Of a stretch of DNA of 64,000 bases, positions 37,401 to 46,578 are shown in pieces. The translations under genes were made by a program, and so were the position numbers. The notes beneath the pieces were generated by a model. It was not told where the DNA came from and did no database searches. It was given only the letters and a program-made list of their open reading frames with translations. How positions within the stretch are numbered: the first letter of the stretch is position 1; each line of letters opens with the position of its first letter. Where the stretch lies: the NCBI GenBank assembly GCA_025617745.1, contig CM046863.1, positions 9,598,935 through 9,662,934 of the forward strand, written 5' to 3'. Origin of the DNA: Heliocidaris erythrogramma. Lineage: Eukaryota; Echinodermata; Echinoidea; Camarodonta; Echinometridae.

Positions 37401-40400
37401 AGCCCCATTGACCAATTACGTCTTGGCAATTTCCAAACTGGCCAATCACAGTTCTTCCTTCCAGGGCTCAACCAATCACCTTACAGTATTCCAACACGTG
37501 GGATTGACCAAGCCTCCTGGCATCGTGAGCATGTCACCGATGCTGCAGCACAGACGTGCACGTTGTATGACCCAGTGACTGGCCTGCCATACCAGGCTTA
37601 CATTCAATCTCCTAGGAGTTCAAACCTGCAAGGAGATCCGAGACCCACAGACTATCTCTCTGATTCCTGCCACAGTAACCCTGGGACGGGGTACCATCGG
37701 AGACAGAGACAGGTAGATCCTCACATCTTAGGCATGCATGCCCTCCAAGCACTTGTAGGACACCCTGAACCTCGGGTCACCAGCCAAGACCGCATGCATG
37801 CCCTCAATATTGGCTTATCCTCCATGCAGGATCCACAGAGCAGGAGCAGTACACCCCACAGTGAACACAAGAGGGAGCTGTCACCATATGAAGATGTCCT
37901 GAATCGAATTGGGCAGATGCGGGCACGAGCTCGCCGCAAAAAGAACAGCCGGGACATGATAAAGACCCGAACAGCGGAGATGCGTGCAGCAAAGTCTGTG
38001 CCAAACTTGAGTAACTTGCTAGCAGGTGTGAATATTGGTGGGGTTGGGAACGGATATGATAACAGAGATATTGACGTCGATCGGGATGACCAGAGTGATT
38101 ACTATACCAGATTGGCACACCTAGAGGATCAAACTGGTCGTCGTTCATCAGAGCATGCCACCAAGAAATGGGTAAGCCGTCTTGTGGCAGACGATCTCTA
38201 TTACGCAGATTCTTCAAGTTTGCGCTCTGCTTCCCCAGCTCTTCACTCCAGCATCGCTAGAAATGGGCACCGCCCTCTGACGCCACAGGAGCAATATGAA
38301 CTTGAATCGCTGACATCGATTCTGAATGAAAGTGATGATGACAATGATGATTCTGCTCCTGTGTCGAATTCACCAACCAGAGACCAGTTTAGACATGGCG
38401 ATACGTCTGCTGGCCGCAGGGTCTTACCTGCTAGACCCCAAAACATTGACTTTGACGCAGACCAGCGAGAGTTGGATCAAATAAGGCAGAATCTTGCAGG
38501 ATCGTATGCTGCAACAAATAACCATGACTTGGATATGACCTATGACTCTCTACAAACCACTAAACACTCACCAAGTCAGCATCACAGTAGTTTCTCATCC
38601 AATGAAATATCTCCACTTCACAACCCCTCAGCCCATAGTACTCAAATACACCCCCATCCAACAAATCAATCCTCCCATGCTGTCTACCATCCAGCCAATC
38701 ACGGTTCAGCATCGTTTGCTGCAGCCAGCCACGGAAGCCCCTCATACACATCACACTGTCAGAGCCAGGCTGGTCCATTCCACAGCAGGGGTGTACCCAA
38801 CAGTCGTGTGCCTTCTGCAGGGGCAGAGGGAACAACATTAGCACCTATGACAGAGCAGCTGAGAGACCATTTTGGTAATGTGGGCGTGACTGAGGAAGAA
38901 CTAGTGCAACAAGGGTTGGAGGAGAGATTGAGAAATGTCCATGTCAATCAGGTGAATATGTTTATTTACAACCCTGTTTTCATGCATTACTGAATGTTTT
39001 CATTCCCTATCAAAGGCTTCACAGGAACGTCTCTTGTACATTAAATATGAGCAATCTTCTGGGAAATGTAACATGATGTACATGTACATGAACAACGATC
39101 AACTCTTGCTGGATTTGGTCACTTGCAAACAGGACTGCCACACTGACAGTGTACATGTAATATACTCCAAACTGTGTGGCAGTCCTGGGGGTCGTTTCAT
39201 CAAGCGTTTTGTCAGTGATTTTTACTGACAAATTTGCTCTCAGCCATTCAGATGCAAGGATATCAGTAGCTTACATCAGTTGTCAGTAAAAATCACTGAC
39301 AAAGTGCTTGATGTAATGCTCCCCAGGGTTTCAATCCATGCCAAATTGATTCAAGACATATGTACATGTGTATGTACTTCATTGGAAATATGCATTAACT
39401 TAAAGGTCCTTGATCCCTTTTGCAGCCCTAAATTATGAAATTGTGTTAGTATGCGATAAATTACAAAATAATTATAATTGGAAAACCTGTGCGGATGTGA
39501 AAAGGATTATAATTTGCTTTTAAGGAAAGTAATAACAAATTGGTAAAGGGGCCGTTCCGCTATGCCGATCTAGCAATGATTTTGCGATTTTTTTTTTCAG
39601 GTCGGGCTAGATCGGGGAAAAATTGAGCCGATCCATCAAATCTATAGCTATTTGCAAAATGTATTTTTACTTTTTTTACTTTTTACTTTTTACTTTTTTC
39701 CCCCATTAAAATAGAAATAAAAAGAAGAATAGTGTTAATTGCCACCAGCCCCGAGTCTGTCTGATTGTCACACATACGCGAACATGTACACACACACACA
39801 ATTCGACACATCACTACATGCACCTCTCTGCACTTGCACGCACCAAGCACTCCAAAATGATGAACTATTTAATTCCCAGAGCAAATACTATACTGCAAAA
39901 GAATTCATTTCTACTTTTAATTCAACAAACCAAAATGGTAAACGAAAAATTTTCAGCGTAATACATATAAATATCCGAAGTTTGCAAAAGAACTTTGATA
40001 CTTTCAATGAATTTTTATCCATATTAAATTCATTTCCTTTTTCTATAATAGCTTTGACAGAGACATGGTTACACTCAACGACCCCTCCCATATTTGATAT
40101 TGAGAATTACACGTTTAAACATATAGATCGCAAAAATGGTAAGGGAGGCGGTGTTGCGTTTTATATTCACAATAATCTGCATTATAAAGTGAGGCATGAT
40201 ATTATAATCAACGGCATAGAAACCCTATTCATAGAAATTATTAACGGTAACTATAAAAATAAAATAGTCGGTGTAATTTATAGACCACCTAACAACATAG
40301 CTGATATATTTTTAGATAAATTAGAATCATGTCTTGAAACCGTATCTCGAGAAAACAAAGACATTTACCTCATGGGTGATTTTAATATAGATCTCTCTTT

Positions 40401-43400
40401 GCCTTACACTGCCCTTGGGCAACATTTTACTAATTTATTATCATCATTTTCTTTCAAACCTCTTATTGACAAACCTACGAGGATTACAAATACAACACAC
40501 ACAATAATTGACAACATCTTCTCAAACGTGCTGAGTAGAGATAGTAATGGAATAATATATTACGATATTTCAGACCATCTACCAATTTTCACGATATGTT
40601 CAGATAATAAACGCTTACATCAACATTCAAATAAAGAACACATTACTCGACGAAAAGAAACCAAACGCAACATAGAGTCCCTAAAAACAGATTTGAGTAC
40701 AGAAAGTTGGCAAGGTGTTCTTCATGAGACAAATGTTAATAGTTCATACGAAATATTTATAAACAAACTTCTTTATTATTATGATAAAAATGTGCCTCTA
40801 ACAAGAATAACTTCCAGCAAAAAGAAGAATAAACAACCGTGGATCACTCAAGGAATCATAAAATCAATATTTACTCGTAATAGATTATATAAAATATCAC
40901 TTAAATCACCTACTTTGGCACATCAAAACAAATATAAAAAATACCGCAATAGGTTAACTTCTGTTATCCGTTTAGCACGAAAATCGTATTTCTCTGACAA
41001 AATTGAAAGCAATAAAAACAATAACAAAACATTATGGCATACAATTAATGAAATGTTAGGTAAAAAAAGAGAAAATATACAAAATGTTGAATTTTTAGAG
41101 AATGGAAATTCCATTAAAGACAATGGTCTTATTGCTGAAGCATTTAATACATATTTTACTAATGTAGGCCCTAAATTGGCCTCAAAGATTGTTACTAATG
41201 ATAATGATTTTTCACAATATCTAAATAATCATACCGAACACTCATTATTTTTTAATCCAACGAATGTTCATGAAATTTTAGAAATTGTTCGATCTCTAAG
41301 TCCTTCAAAATCTAGTGGCCATGATGGAGTAAGTGTATATCTATTAAAACAAATTATTCATTTCCTGGCTTCCCCGCTGGCACATATTTTCAATCTATCT
41401 CTTTCCCAGGGAATTTTTCCTAATTCACTAAAACTTGCCAAAATAATTCCAATATTTAAAAAAGATGACCCATGCCGTATCGCAAATTATCGCCCAATCT
41501 CGTTGTTACCAACCTTTTCTAAAATACTTGAAAAAATTGTTTACAAACGTTTATACTCTTTTTTGGATATGAATAAATTATTAATTCCCAACCAATATGG
41601 CTTCAGAAAAAATCATTCGACTGACTACACAATCTTACAACTTTACGACAAAATAACCGATTCATTTTCAAAAAAGGAGCACACTGTTGGGGTTTTTATG
41701 GATTTATCGAAGGCATTCGATACAATGGATCATGCTATATTATTATGTAAATTAAAGACATATGGCATCAGAGGGATCGTACTTTCCTGGTTTAAGGACT
41801 ACTTAGATAATAGACGTCAATATGTTAATTTCAAATCCAAATCATCTAATATATGTACTGTGAAATGTGGAGTACCACAGGGCTCAATCTTAGGGCCCTT
41901 GCTGTTTTTAATATATATGAATGATATTGTCAATGCATCACCTTTACTAACATACGTTTTATTTGCAGATGATACTAACATATTTTATTCACACCAAAAT
42001 TTAAATATGCTTGTTACAACTCTGAATCTAGAACTAAAGAAATTATCATTGTGGTTTAAATCCAATAAACTCTCCCTCAATATAAACAAAACAAACTTCA
42101 TGTACTTTAAACACATTAATTCTACACATGTATTTCGTAATAATATTTTTATTGATGACATGCCCGTTACCGAAAAACATGAAACAAAATTTTTAGGTAT
42201 ATTGATCGACTCAAATGTAACTTGGAATAGTCACGTTCGTAACATTAGCATGTTGGTAGCAAGAGGCATAGGTATTTTATATAAATTCAAATATTATCTT
42301 TCTCAAAGATCGCTATTGATGCTTTACAACTCGTTTATTTTGTCACATTTATCGTACTGTAACATAGTATGGGGAAATAGTAACAAAATGAATATAGACA
42401 CTATGTTGCGTCTTCAAAAGAAAGCACTCCGTATCTGTTCTCATTCTCATTACTTAGCCCACACCGATCCTATATTTCATAAGTTTAAAACATTGAAAAT
42501 TAACGATATTCACACCTACCAAACTGCTATATTTATGTATAAATTTTCCACCAACGCTACACCAATATCCTTTCATAATATTTTTATCTACAACAGAGAT
42601 GTCCATTCCTACCCGACACGACATTCATCAGATCTTCATCTAACAAATCCAAAATTAATAATAGCCCAAAAAACGATAAGACATCACGGTCCAGATGTTT
42701 GGAACAATTTACCTCACGATATTAAACACGCCGTATCTCTTTTTTCTTTTAAAGCTTCGTTAAAGAAGTATTTGCTATCCACTTATTCGTAAACTTCTCA
42801 CCTGCACGTGCACCCACTTGCACACACTTCACTTTAATCCCTTCCCTTCCCCCTTTTTTTTTGTAGTAAATATTTTTTTTTTCCAGTTAGTGACATCGCT
42901 TTTATGATATAGACATTTATATTAAGTATGGTTTCCATGTAGCCATTTCCACTGGCTGCTATTCATTCAAGCACTTTGCTTAAGATAGCTGGCCCCTGCA
43001 TTTTTGTTCTTTCTACTTGTTCATTTCGATTTATAATCATGTCTTTATTCTATTGTCATTCTTATTTAATTGTCACATTTTTTTTTTGAACAATTATGTT
43101 GTATATTTATTATTATAATTGTTTGTAAATTTGTTATTATTTTGATTTGACAATAAATGCAGAAATTCCTGCCCTAAAAAAAAATATGACGGAGCCACGC
43201 TTTCCAAACGCTGTATCTACGACTAGCGCGGGCTCGCTACGCTTTGATTACGATTATCTGGATCCTGAGACTAATATCCGGCGCTCGGGTTACACTCAGT
43301 AATGATGTAACTACGCTGTTTGCACGATCTTGCCAATGCGGTCCGATGTATGTGCGCTTTATATGCGACCTAATCACGCTGTTTCCCCGTTCTCGCATAA

Positions 43401-44923
43401 TTTATAATAAGTATCATGTGAGGGAATTAATGTCACTGCTGAAAAGCGCAGGAGCAGCGTAGCTAATGCAAGAACAGCGTGGTAAGAGCGAGAGCGCTGC
43501 GCAGTAAGAGCGTATTGGGAACTGAATAAGCGAGTCGGGGTGTGTAAGGAGAGCGGCATTGCAGCGGTGTTACAAGTCATGTCTATCTCTCCTCTTAGTT
43601 TCTAAGTAGTTAATCCAGCCACTTTGACTGACTGCCCTAGATGTAGCACCTGGCTATGTCTTTTGTTCCTAGTACATGTATGTAGCCAGGAAACCTATTG
43701 AATGGCCCCGGCACAGGCCAGTGCTTTTAGGATAATTTTATTCATGTTCCTTTTCATTCAGCACAGGTTTAATGCAAGATTGGCATGTAGGTTCCTTTCA
43801 TGGGTTGTTGCTAGGAGATAATAATAAGGTATGGGAAAACCTAAGCTCTTTGGTAGGGTGTAACATTAGGTGTGGCTAGTTTGGTCACTTGAAGCTTTGA
43901 TTTTGGGAAGACAAGACCTGTATGAGCTGGTGTCTTGCAGCAGGCGCAGCAGCATTTTGCCTGCTAGGTGTTTGCTAGGTGCAGCTAGGCGAATGGCAGC
44001 ATGTTGAGCTGCTAGTTTGAAACTGGGCGTGGCAGTTTTGTGTTTTCCAGCTGTCACCAGCATTTGTCTGTACTGGACAAGGAGCTGTGTTCGTGCTTCC
44101 AAGCTTCATGTCATCAGTTGAACTATGGTGTTAACTCTGACTCAGTCGGGTACTTGACTCGAGATTAGACGAAAGGTTAGAGTCAGCGTAAACTTTTCTT
44201 CACTTCGGCCTGGGGTCGAGTGTTTTCAGTTAGCAGAAAGATGTCTGCAAGCAGTGTTATGGGTGAACATCCCGATCTCACAATGCCGTCTTTACGATGC
44301 CAGTACGCTTTACCCGATCTACCAAAATCTACCAGATCGGGGTAGATCAGGAGCCAGAGCGGCATAGTGGAACGGCACCTTAACTATTTTCTATTTTTAA
44401 AAAAATCAGGTATTTTTTAATTAATTTTTTTTGACTGTTACTAGTGCATGTACTTGGGTTGGTGTCTGAATACATGTAGCTCCCTCTGCAACAACAGCAA
44501 GATTTTCATTTCTTACAAATGAGTTTATATAGAACTTGTATACTGGATGTTTACTAAACCTGTCCAAAGTACCTTTAATAGTATGGTCTGACTGAATTTG
44601 CATGAGTCTGTAATTTTCTCTTTTGGTTTAACTCATTTCAGGAGAGAGTTACCCATGACCATCTCAGCACCCCAAACCTCCTGGCTGAAGCCATGGACAC
44701 ACTGGTCAAACTGGACTCTGTCGACTCTCAGCTACCAACAGGACTCCCTCTACAGGCTAGACATGTACTACAGCGCAACCCTAGCCTGCAACTCTCCGAT
44801 GAGGGCGTCATCATCGACGGTGCATCGTGGGACGGGACTCTGGAAGCGGGGAGTGCCGCAACTACGGAACGGGGGAGCGTGGAGAGCGGAGTGGGGTCAA
44901 GGGGTCAAGCCAGTAACCCCTAA
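25428..44923 (+). CDS. SEC14 and spectrin-repeat protein, SESTD1-like, 12 coding exons (span includes introns)
   Basis: Twelve exons (25428-25491, 26714-26837, 27371-27470, 28509-28655, 29609-29725, 30788-30948, 31381-31630, 32157-32279, 33463-33654, 34480-34739, 36593-38951, 44642-44923) join with matching phases and AG/GT borders into 4,179 nt, that is 1,392 residues plus TAA. Residues about 20-185 resemble the SEC14/CRAL-TRIO domain of SESTD1 and TRIO, starting with MSGGRD (SESTD1 has LSGGKD) and including FAFIADLRFS. Residues about 190-500 are helical and spectrin-like, with NWL..GP, the R..LL..VR.FY pattern and IARWC. Family members bind phospholipids or scaffold Ca2+ channels and Rho/Wnt signalling at the membrane; that role is transferred, not shown. 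No DH or PH domain follows, which argues against TRIO/MCF2. Vertebrate SESTD1 is about 700 residues, so the tail of about 880 residues is extra. An intact LINE lies in the last intron. Confidence 0.85.
25701..25845 (+). mobile_element. MITE family A, copy 1
   Basis: CCAGGGGAGCGTTTCATCAA at the left, mirrored at the right by TTGATGAAACACTCCCCTGG. The core contains CATCTGATTGGCTGAGAGC. It lies in intron 1 of the SESTD1-like gene. Confidence 0.85.
26073..26476. mobile_element. About 400-bp inverted-end element in intron 1
   Basis: Left TAATTCTCGCTACCTCAAAT and right, inverted, TAATTCTCGCTACCCCAAAT, both continuing A.GCAATTT. Noncoding inside. Confidence 0.75.
26714..26837 (+). CDS. SESTD1-like gene, exon 2 (SEC14 domain)
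   Basis: Acceptor GAGCAG and donor GTCAGT border 124 nt. The exon encodes GGRDQSGRPLVTFPAQ and on to LQYYINIT. The GRD..G.P..TFP core is the start of the SEC14 domain seen in SESTD1, TRIO and KALRN. It ends in phase 2. Confidence 0.85.
27371..27470 (+). CDS. SESTD1-like gene, exon 3 (SEC14 domain)
   Basis: A long pyrimidine tract and TTTAG precede the exon and GTAAAAGG follows it. It encodes PTTKVHGFAFIADLRFS and then DFISMLKPSLNSLQ. This corresponds to the RGFTVIVD.R strand and following helix of family SEC14 domains. Ends in phase 0. Confidence 0.88.
28062..28158 (+). mobile_element. MITE family A, copy 2 (left end lost)
   Basis: Core ATCTGATTGGCTGAGAGC and right end CTTGATGAAACGCTCCCCAGG-like sequence match copy 1. 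The left terminal repeat is missing. Confidence 0.8.
28509..28655 (+). CDS. SESTD1-like gene, exon 4 (SEC14 domain)
   Basis: Acceptor ACATGCAG and donor GTGAGT border 49 codons. VVGPFVLYLIQPIDKKS aligns in position with the V.LI.KPD.FW segment of related SEC14 domains. A Lys/Ser-rich stretch (QSKKKSNKH) follows. Phase 0 at both ends. Confidence 0.88.
29170..29505 (+). mobile_element. tRNA-derived SINE
   Basis: A box-like GTTGGCTCAGTCGGTAAAGC and B box-like GGGTTCGAATCC (29228-29239) head a longer body that contains GAAAGTCACCACC and GAGGAGAGACCAGAGG. It lies in intron 4. Confidence 0.7.
29609..29725 (+). CDS. SESTD1-like gene, exon 5 (end of SEC14 domain)
   Basis: Acceptor ACCCTTAG and donor GTGAGT border 39 codons in phase 0. 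QLTADLGGYLQYSHSAWVRF matches the QLT.DF(G/D)G.L.Y.H..W signature that closes SEC14 domains of SESTD1, TRIO and KALRN. This is the most family-diagnostic exon. Confidence 0.92.
29838..30205 (-). mobile_element. tRNA-derived SINE, minus orientation
   Basis: The minus-strand head has GGATCAGTGGATAAG (A box) and CCAGGGTTCGAATCCC (B box). The tail has AAAGCGC..TATATAAATAGACG followed by (TTA)n, a tail shared by many invertebrate SINEs and LINEs. Confidence 0.8.
30229..30380. repeat. C run and A-rich low-complexity tract
   Basis: A C run is followed by about 130 nt of A-rich sequence with CAAACAAAC words. No gene. Confidence 0.8.
30788..30948 (+). CDS. SESTD1-like gene, exon 6 (linker and first helical segment)
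   Basis: Acceptor TTTTGTAG and donor GTATGT border 161 nt ending in phase 2. The product (VEPFFLHYEEVIPKLPD, then LESFDLGGTREDLEGQREN) is acidic and helical and enters the spectrin-like region. Confidence 0.85.
31381..31630 (+). CDS. SESTD1-like gene, exon 7 (spectrin-like helices)
   Basis: Acceptor ACACACAG and donor GTAAGC border 250 nt. The product is a run of amphipathic helices (LSQQCDDLLSKINQ, REVRLLAEYCREKL, QQRLDAARERVEGRV), as expected for a spectrin repeat. Enters in phase 2 and leaves in phase 0. Confidence 0.88.
32157..32279 (+). CDS. SESTD1-like gene, exon 8 (spectrin repeat helix A)
   Basis: Acceptor TTTCTGTAG and donor GTAAGT border 41 codons. LSNWLLNEGPMGLKRL then IADSLGRAEML matches the NWLEGPG....L....GDS.RA..L pattern of SESTD1. 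This supports that family over other spectrin proteins. Confidence 0.9.
32990..33372 (+). mobile_element. MITE family B, copy 1
   Basis: TTAACCCTTTCGTGACA start and, inverted, TTAACACTTTCAGGACA end. The interior includes TACCAGATGCATCAGCAGAAAG. It lies in intron 8, 90 bp before exon 9. Confidence 0.85.
33463..33654 (+). CDS. SESTD1-like gene, exon 9 (spectrin repeat)
   Basis: Acceptor TTATACAG and donor GTGTGT border 64 codons in phase 0 at both ends, so skipping or circularising it would keep the frame. It encodes ALADSLQEQVQTLI and then DDRRHLLSTVRNFYGLYDK, typical spectrin helix B and C. The same MITE lies on both sides in opposite orientation. Confidence 0.9.
33920..34335 (-). mobile_element. 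MITE family B, copy 2 (inverted)
   Basis: The reverse complement begins TTAACCCTTTTGAGACA and contains TACCAGATGCATGAGTAGAAAG, matching copy 1 over its length in opposite orientation. It lies in intron 9, 265 bp after exon 9. Confidence 0.85.
34480..34739 (+). CDS. SESTD1-like gene, exon 10 (spectrin-like, charged)
   Basis: Acceptor CCTCATTAG and donor GTGAGA border 260 nt ending in phase 2. IARWCVKALKFLP continues the helix that starts a spectrin repeat. FAETIRERVRKKNAK echoes the AENIRDRM segment near the C-terminus of SESTD1. Confidence 0.88.
34763..34912 (+). mobile_element. MITE related to family A
   Basis: Ends GGGGCCCTTTTGCATAAAA and TTTTATGAAATGAGGCCC, with the same core, GCATCTGATTGGCTGAGAG. 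A TTTTATGAAATGAGGCCC end also abuts copy 1 at 25685-25702. Confidence 0.75.
35705..35910 (+). mobile_element. LINE 3' fragment with frameshift
   Basis: LYQPTRTLRSSN, then in another frame ERAFAHAGPALWNSLQQELK, then LKAHLFN. This is the usual C-terminus of CR1/Rex-group polyproteins. It lies in intron 10. Confidence 0.7.
36093..36506. mobile_element. MITE with TACCCCTTTCATATTG ends, beside exon 11
   Basis: Left TACCCCTTTCATATTGAG and right, inverted, AACCCTTTTCATATTGCCG. Internal AGCGGAAT words recur. Its right end is 87 bp before the acceptor of the 2.36 kb exon. Confidence 0.75.
36593..38951 (+). CDS. SESTD1-like gene, large exon 11 (disordered tail)
   Basis: A single 2,359-nt open exon begins after TTTTTGACAG and ends at the donor GTGAAT. 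The first codons (YTTLLRVLNTDNLAS then AVKWRSEVV) finish the helical part. A Glu/Lys/Arg-rich stretch of about 130 residues follows. The rest is Ser, Pro, His and Gln-rich with few hydrophobics. Short conserved-looking motifs are RRKKNSRDMIKTRTAEMR, SVPNLSNLL (residues about 975-990) and EEELVQQGLEERLRNVHVNQ near the end. Reading through the donor gives a stop at about 38992, so intron retention would truncate the protein. Confidence 0.88.
39184..39327 (-). mobile_element. MITE family A, copy 4 (inverted)
   Basis: CCTGGGGGTCGTTTCATCAA start and mirrored end; the core is on the minus strand. It is preceded by a hairpin AGGACTGCCACAC / GTGTGGCAGTCCT (39131-39186). Confidence 0.85.
39670..43180 (+). 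mobile_element. Full-length or nearly full-length CR1/L2-like LINE
   Basis: The open reading frame at 39739-42792 is followed by about 390 nt of 3' UTR ending in an A-rich tail (CCCTAAAAAAAAA at about 43170-43183). Upstream is a TTTTTAC tandem tract (about 39660-39700). The intact frame suggests a recent insertion. The element interrupts an older inverted-repeat element (39544-44382). Confidence 0.8.
39739..42792 (+). CDS. Intact non-LTR retrotransposon endonuclease/reverse transcriptase
   Basis: 1,017 codons without a break. The N-terminal APE-type endonuclease shows HINIRSL (Asn), ALTETWL (Glu), YRPPN, GDFNIDL and ISDHLPI (Asp-His). The reverse transcriptase shows RPISLLPTFSKILEK, NQYGFRKNHST, FMDLSKAFDT, GVPQGSILGPLLF, LFADDTNIF (FADD catalytic box) and FLGILID. 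The C-terminus has the YPTR...IRHHGPDVWNNLP motif common in CR1/L2-group elements. It nicks DNA and copies its RNA at the target. No ORF1 is seen upstream. It sits in the last intron of the SESTD1-like gene, in the same orientation. The first about 50 codons are weakly supported; the true start may be further in. Confidence 0.93.
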   Translation: MPPAPSLSDCHTYANMYTHTQFDTSLHAPLCTCTHQALQNDELFNSQSKYYTAKEFISTFNSTNQNGKRKIFSVIHINIRSLQKNFDTFNEFLSILNSFPFSIIALTETWLHSTTPPIFDIENYTFKHIDRKNGKGGGVAFYIHNNLHYKVRHDIIINGIETLFIEIINGNYKNKIVGVIYRPPNNIADIFLDKLESCLETVSRENKDIYLMGDFNIDLSLPYTALGQHFTNLLSSFSFKPLIDKPTRITNTTHTIIDNIFSNVLSRDSNGIIYYDISDHLPIFTICSDNKRLHQHSNKEHITRRKETKRNIESLKTDLSTESWQGVLHETNVNSSYEIFINKLLYYYDKNVPLTRITSSKKKNKQPWITQGIIKSIFTRNRLYKISLKSPTLAHQNKYKKYRNRLTSVIRLARKSYFSDKIESNKNNNKTLWHTINEMLGKKRENIQNVEFLENGNSIKDNGLIAEAFNTYFTNVGPKLASKIVTNDNDFSQYLNNHTEHSLFFNPTNVHEILEIVRSLSPSKSSGHDGVSVYLLKQIIHFLASPLAHIFNLSLSQGIFPNSLKLAKIIPIFKKDDPCRIANYRPISLLPTFSKILEKIVYKRLYSFLDMNKLLIPNQYGFRKNHSTDYTILQLYDKITDSFSKKEHTVGVFMDLSKAFDTMDHAILLCKLKTYGIRGIVLSWFKDYLDNRRQYVNFKSKSSNICTVKCGVPQGSILGPLLFLIYMNDIVNASPLLTYVLFADDTNIFYSHQNLNMLVTTLNLELKKLSLWFKSNKLSLNINKTNFMYFKHINSTHVFRNNIFIDDMPVTEKHETKFLGILIDSNVTWNSHVRNISMLVARGIGILYKFKYYLSQRSLLMLYNSFILSHLSYCNIVWGNSNKMNIDTMLRLQKKALRICSHSHYLAHTDPIFHKFKTLKINDIHTYQTAIFMYKFSTNATPISFHNIFIYNRDVHSYPTRHSSDLHLTNPKLIIAQKTIRHHGPDVWNNLPHDIKHAVSLFSFKASLKKYLLSTYS
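44642..44923 (+). CDS. SESTD1-like gene, last coding exon
   Basis: The acceptor TCATTTCAG is followed in phase by ERVTHDHLSTPNLLAEAMDT and QARHVLQRNPSLQLSDEG, ending in TAA at 44921-44923. The phase-0 junction with 38951 restores one reading frame across a 5.7 kb intron. The product is acidic with no known fold. Confidence 0.8.
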   Translation, partial: ERVTHDHLSTPNLLAEAMDTLVKLDSVDSQLPTGLPLQARHVLQRNPSLQLSDEGVIIDGASWDGTLEAGSAATTERGSVESGVGSRGQASNP

Positions 44924-46258
44924 ATGTCAGAGGTCACGGTCATGTTAAGGCATCTGAACAACTTCTACAGACGGGTTTGTTTTTACTAACAATGGAACAA
45001 TGGTATCAACTGACAATGTTGATTTTTCACACACTCATTTTTATTTTGTAATAGTGTCATTTATAGAGGTACTTGTGTACTTACGAGTAGGCATTTTTTC
45101 TTTTTTAATAGACTCCTTTTATGTCTTTAGGGGTGTATTCCTTTTCATGAATGAAATTTTATAGTAATGAAAGTAAATCTCTAATTTGTAAACTTCAGTA
45201 AAATACAAATGTTTTGAAAATATTCAATATATACTTTATGGTAATTGTCTCGGTCATGTGATTTAAAGTCCATAAACGGGTCATTTGTGTACACAAAAAT
45301 TAAGAACGAACAATATATCTTGCACATGCTAATTTTTATATTCACTTGTATAACTGCTGGTAGTTTCGAGGAATGCATTTTGCAACAGGACCCGGACTAT
45401 GGTGCTAAAAAAGTTTATTTTTTATACAAACACCTCTGTCAGTTTATGCTCGTAAAAAATTGAGAATTTTCAATGTAAACCATTGTCTAAACTACCAATC
45501 TTCGCTGCCCAGCCAGTACGTCTAAAAATGAACAACAAAAACCTGTCATAAACACTGGTTAACCTTTTTAATTTTCTCTGTACATGTGTGTATTACAATT
45601 TAAAAAAGGGACACATTTCTTAGTTTGATTTTGTTGTTTCAACATAGTTCCCACAGTATATCAGTGGATTAGATTATGGTTTAGATTTCAACCGCATACC
45701 GGTACATATAAGTAAATTTTGGTCAAAGATTTTAAGCACCAATGTATTCACATATGTTCATATACCTGTATAATATACTTTACTCAGGAACTGTTTGGAT
45801 AATGCTGTGGCAAGCATGACATTATTAATCAAACAAATGCAAGTTATCTGCGTTGCTACATCTGTACAGCATCAGAACACACAAATTAAGGGGGAAAAAA
45901 TACCTTCTTCCACATCCAATGAACTATTCATCTCCAACCCTGTTTTGTTTTGTTTTTTTGTTTTTTTTTCAATGTATAGTCTGGTTGTTAGGGTTCTCCA
46001 TGATCTTGAAACTTTGAGTAATATCATGATGTAGGGCAGCCATAGGATAAATAAAATGCCCTTTGTTCACAATCTGAGGGATGATGAATTCTGTTAACTT
46101 ATCCCAGTTTCCACACAGTCTTGTACTTGTGCAGAACATTCATTTTGGTTGTGTTCTTTGAGGGGCAACTAGAAACTTTGGACCAAGCCCTTTTTTCAAC
46201 TTATCCCAAGCATAACACTGAAAATTTCATAAAAATAGGATGTAAAATAAGAAAGTTA
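44924..46258 (+). other. Probable 3' UTR and flank
   Basis: AT-rich sequence after the stop codon with no credible coding region. An AATAAA at about 46048 could be a polyadenylation signal, but the cleavage site cannot be fixed from sequence alone. Confidence 0.3.
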
Positions 46259-46320
46259 TGTAAACGAAGAAGCTTGACTGGGGAGGAATTTTTTAATTTG
46301 TAAACAAATCTTTCGGCATA

Positions 46321-46530
46321 TTACTCCCAGTGTTAAAGATCGTATGCTCGATCTGTAATGAAAAAAACACAAGTCAGAAAAAATTGGAACCAGCGGGATT
46401 CGATGCCTGGCAAGCAGTGCAAGCAGTGCCCAGCGAGCAGTGGATGACAGGTTAGAATCCCGCTGGTTCCTATTTTTTCTAACTTGTGTTTTTCATTACA
46501 TATCGAGCATACGATCTTTAGCACTGGGAG
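46321..46530. repeat. Hairpin module with tRNA-like centre
   Basis: ACTCCCAGTGTTAAAGATCG to ATTGGAACCAGCGGGATTC pairs with its mirror ending CGATCTTTAGCACTGGGAGT, arms of about 80 bp. Copies lie at about 50975-51185 and, as a half, at 51410-51475. Confidence 0.85.
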
Positions 46531-46578
46531 TAAAATGCCTAAAAATTTGTTTAGAAATTACAACAATATAGTTTAGAA

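Larger units (their letters stand above)
39544..44382. mobile_element. Inverted-repeat DNA element split by the LINE
   Basis: Left end AAAGGGGCCGTTCCGCTATG and right end, read inverted, TTAAGGTGCCGTTCCACTAT continue into shared TGCCG.TCT.GC. About 27 of 31 positions agree. A TTAA-like sequence borders the right end and GTAA the left, hinting at a TTAA-target superfamily. Without the LINE the element would be about 1.3 kb, and no transposase is visible. Confidence 0.6.

Noticed and set aside
36607-38947. Long minus-strand and alternative-frame open frames opposite exon 11
   Set aside because: They are shadows of the coding exon; none has independent start context or family signature.
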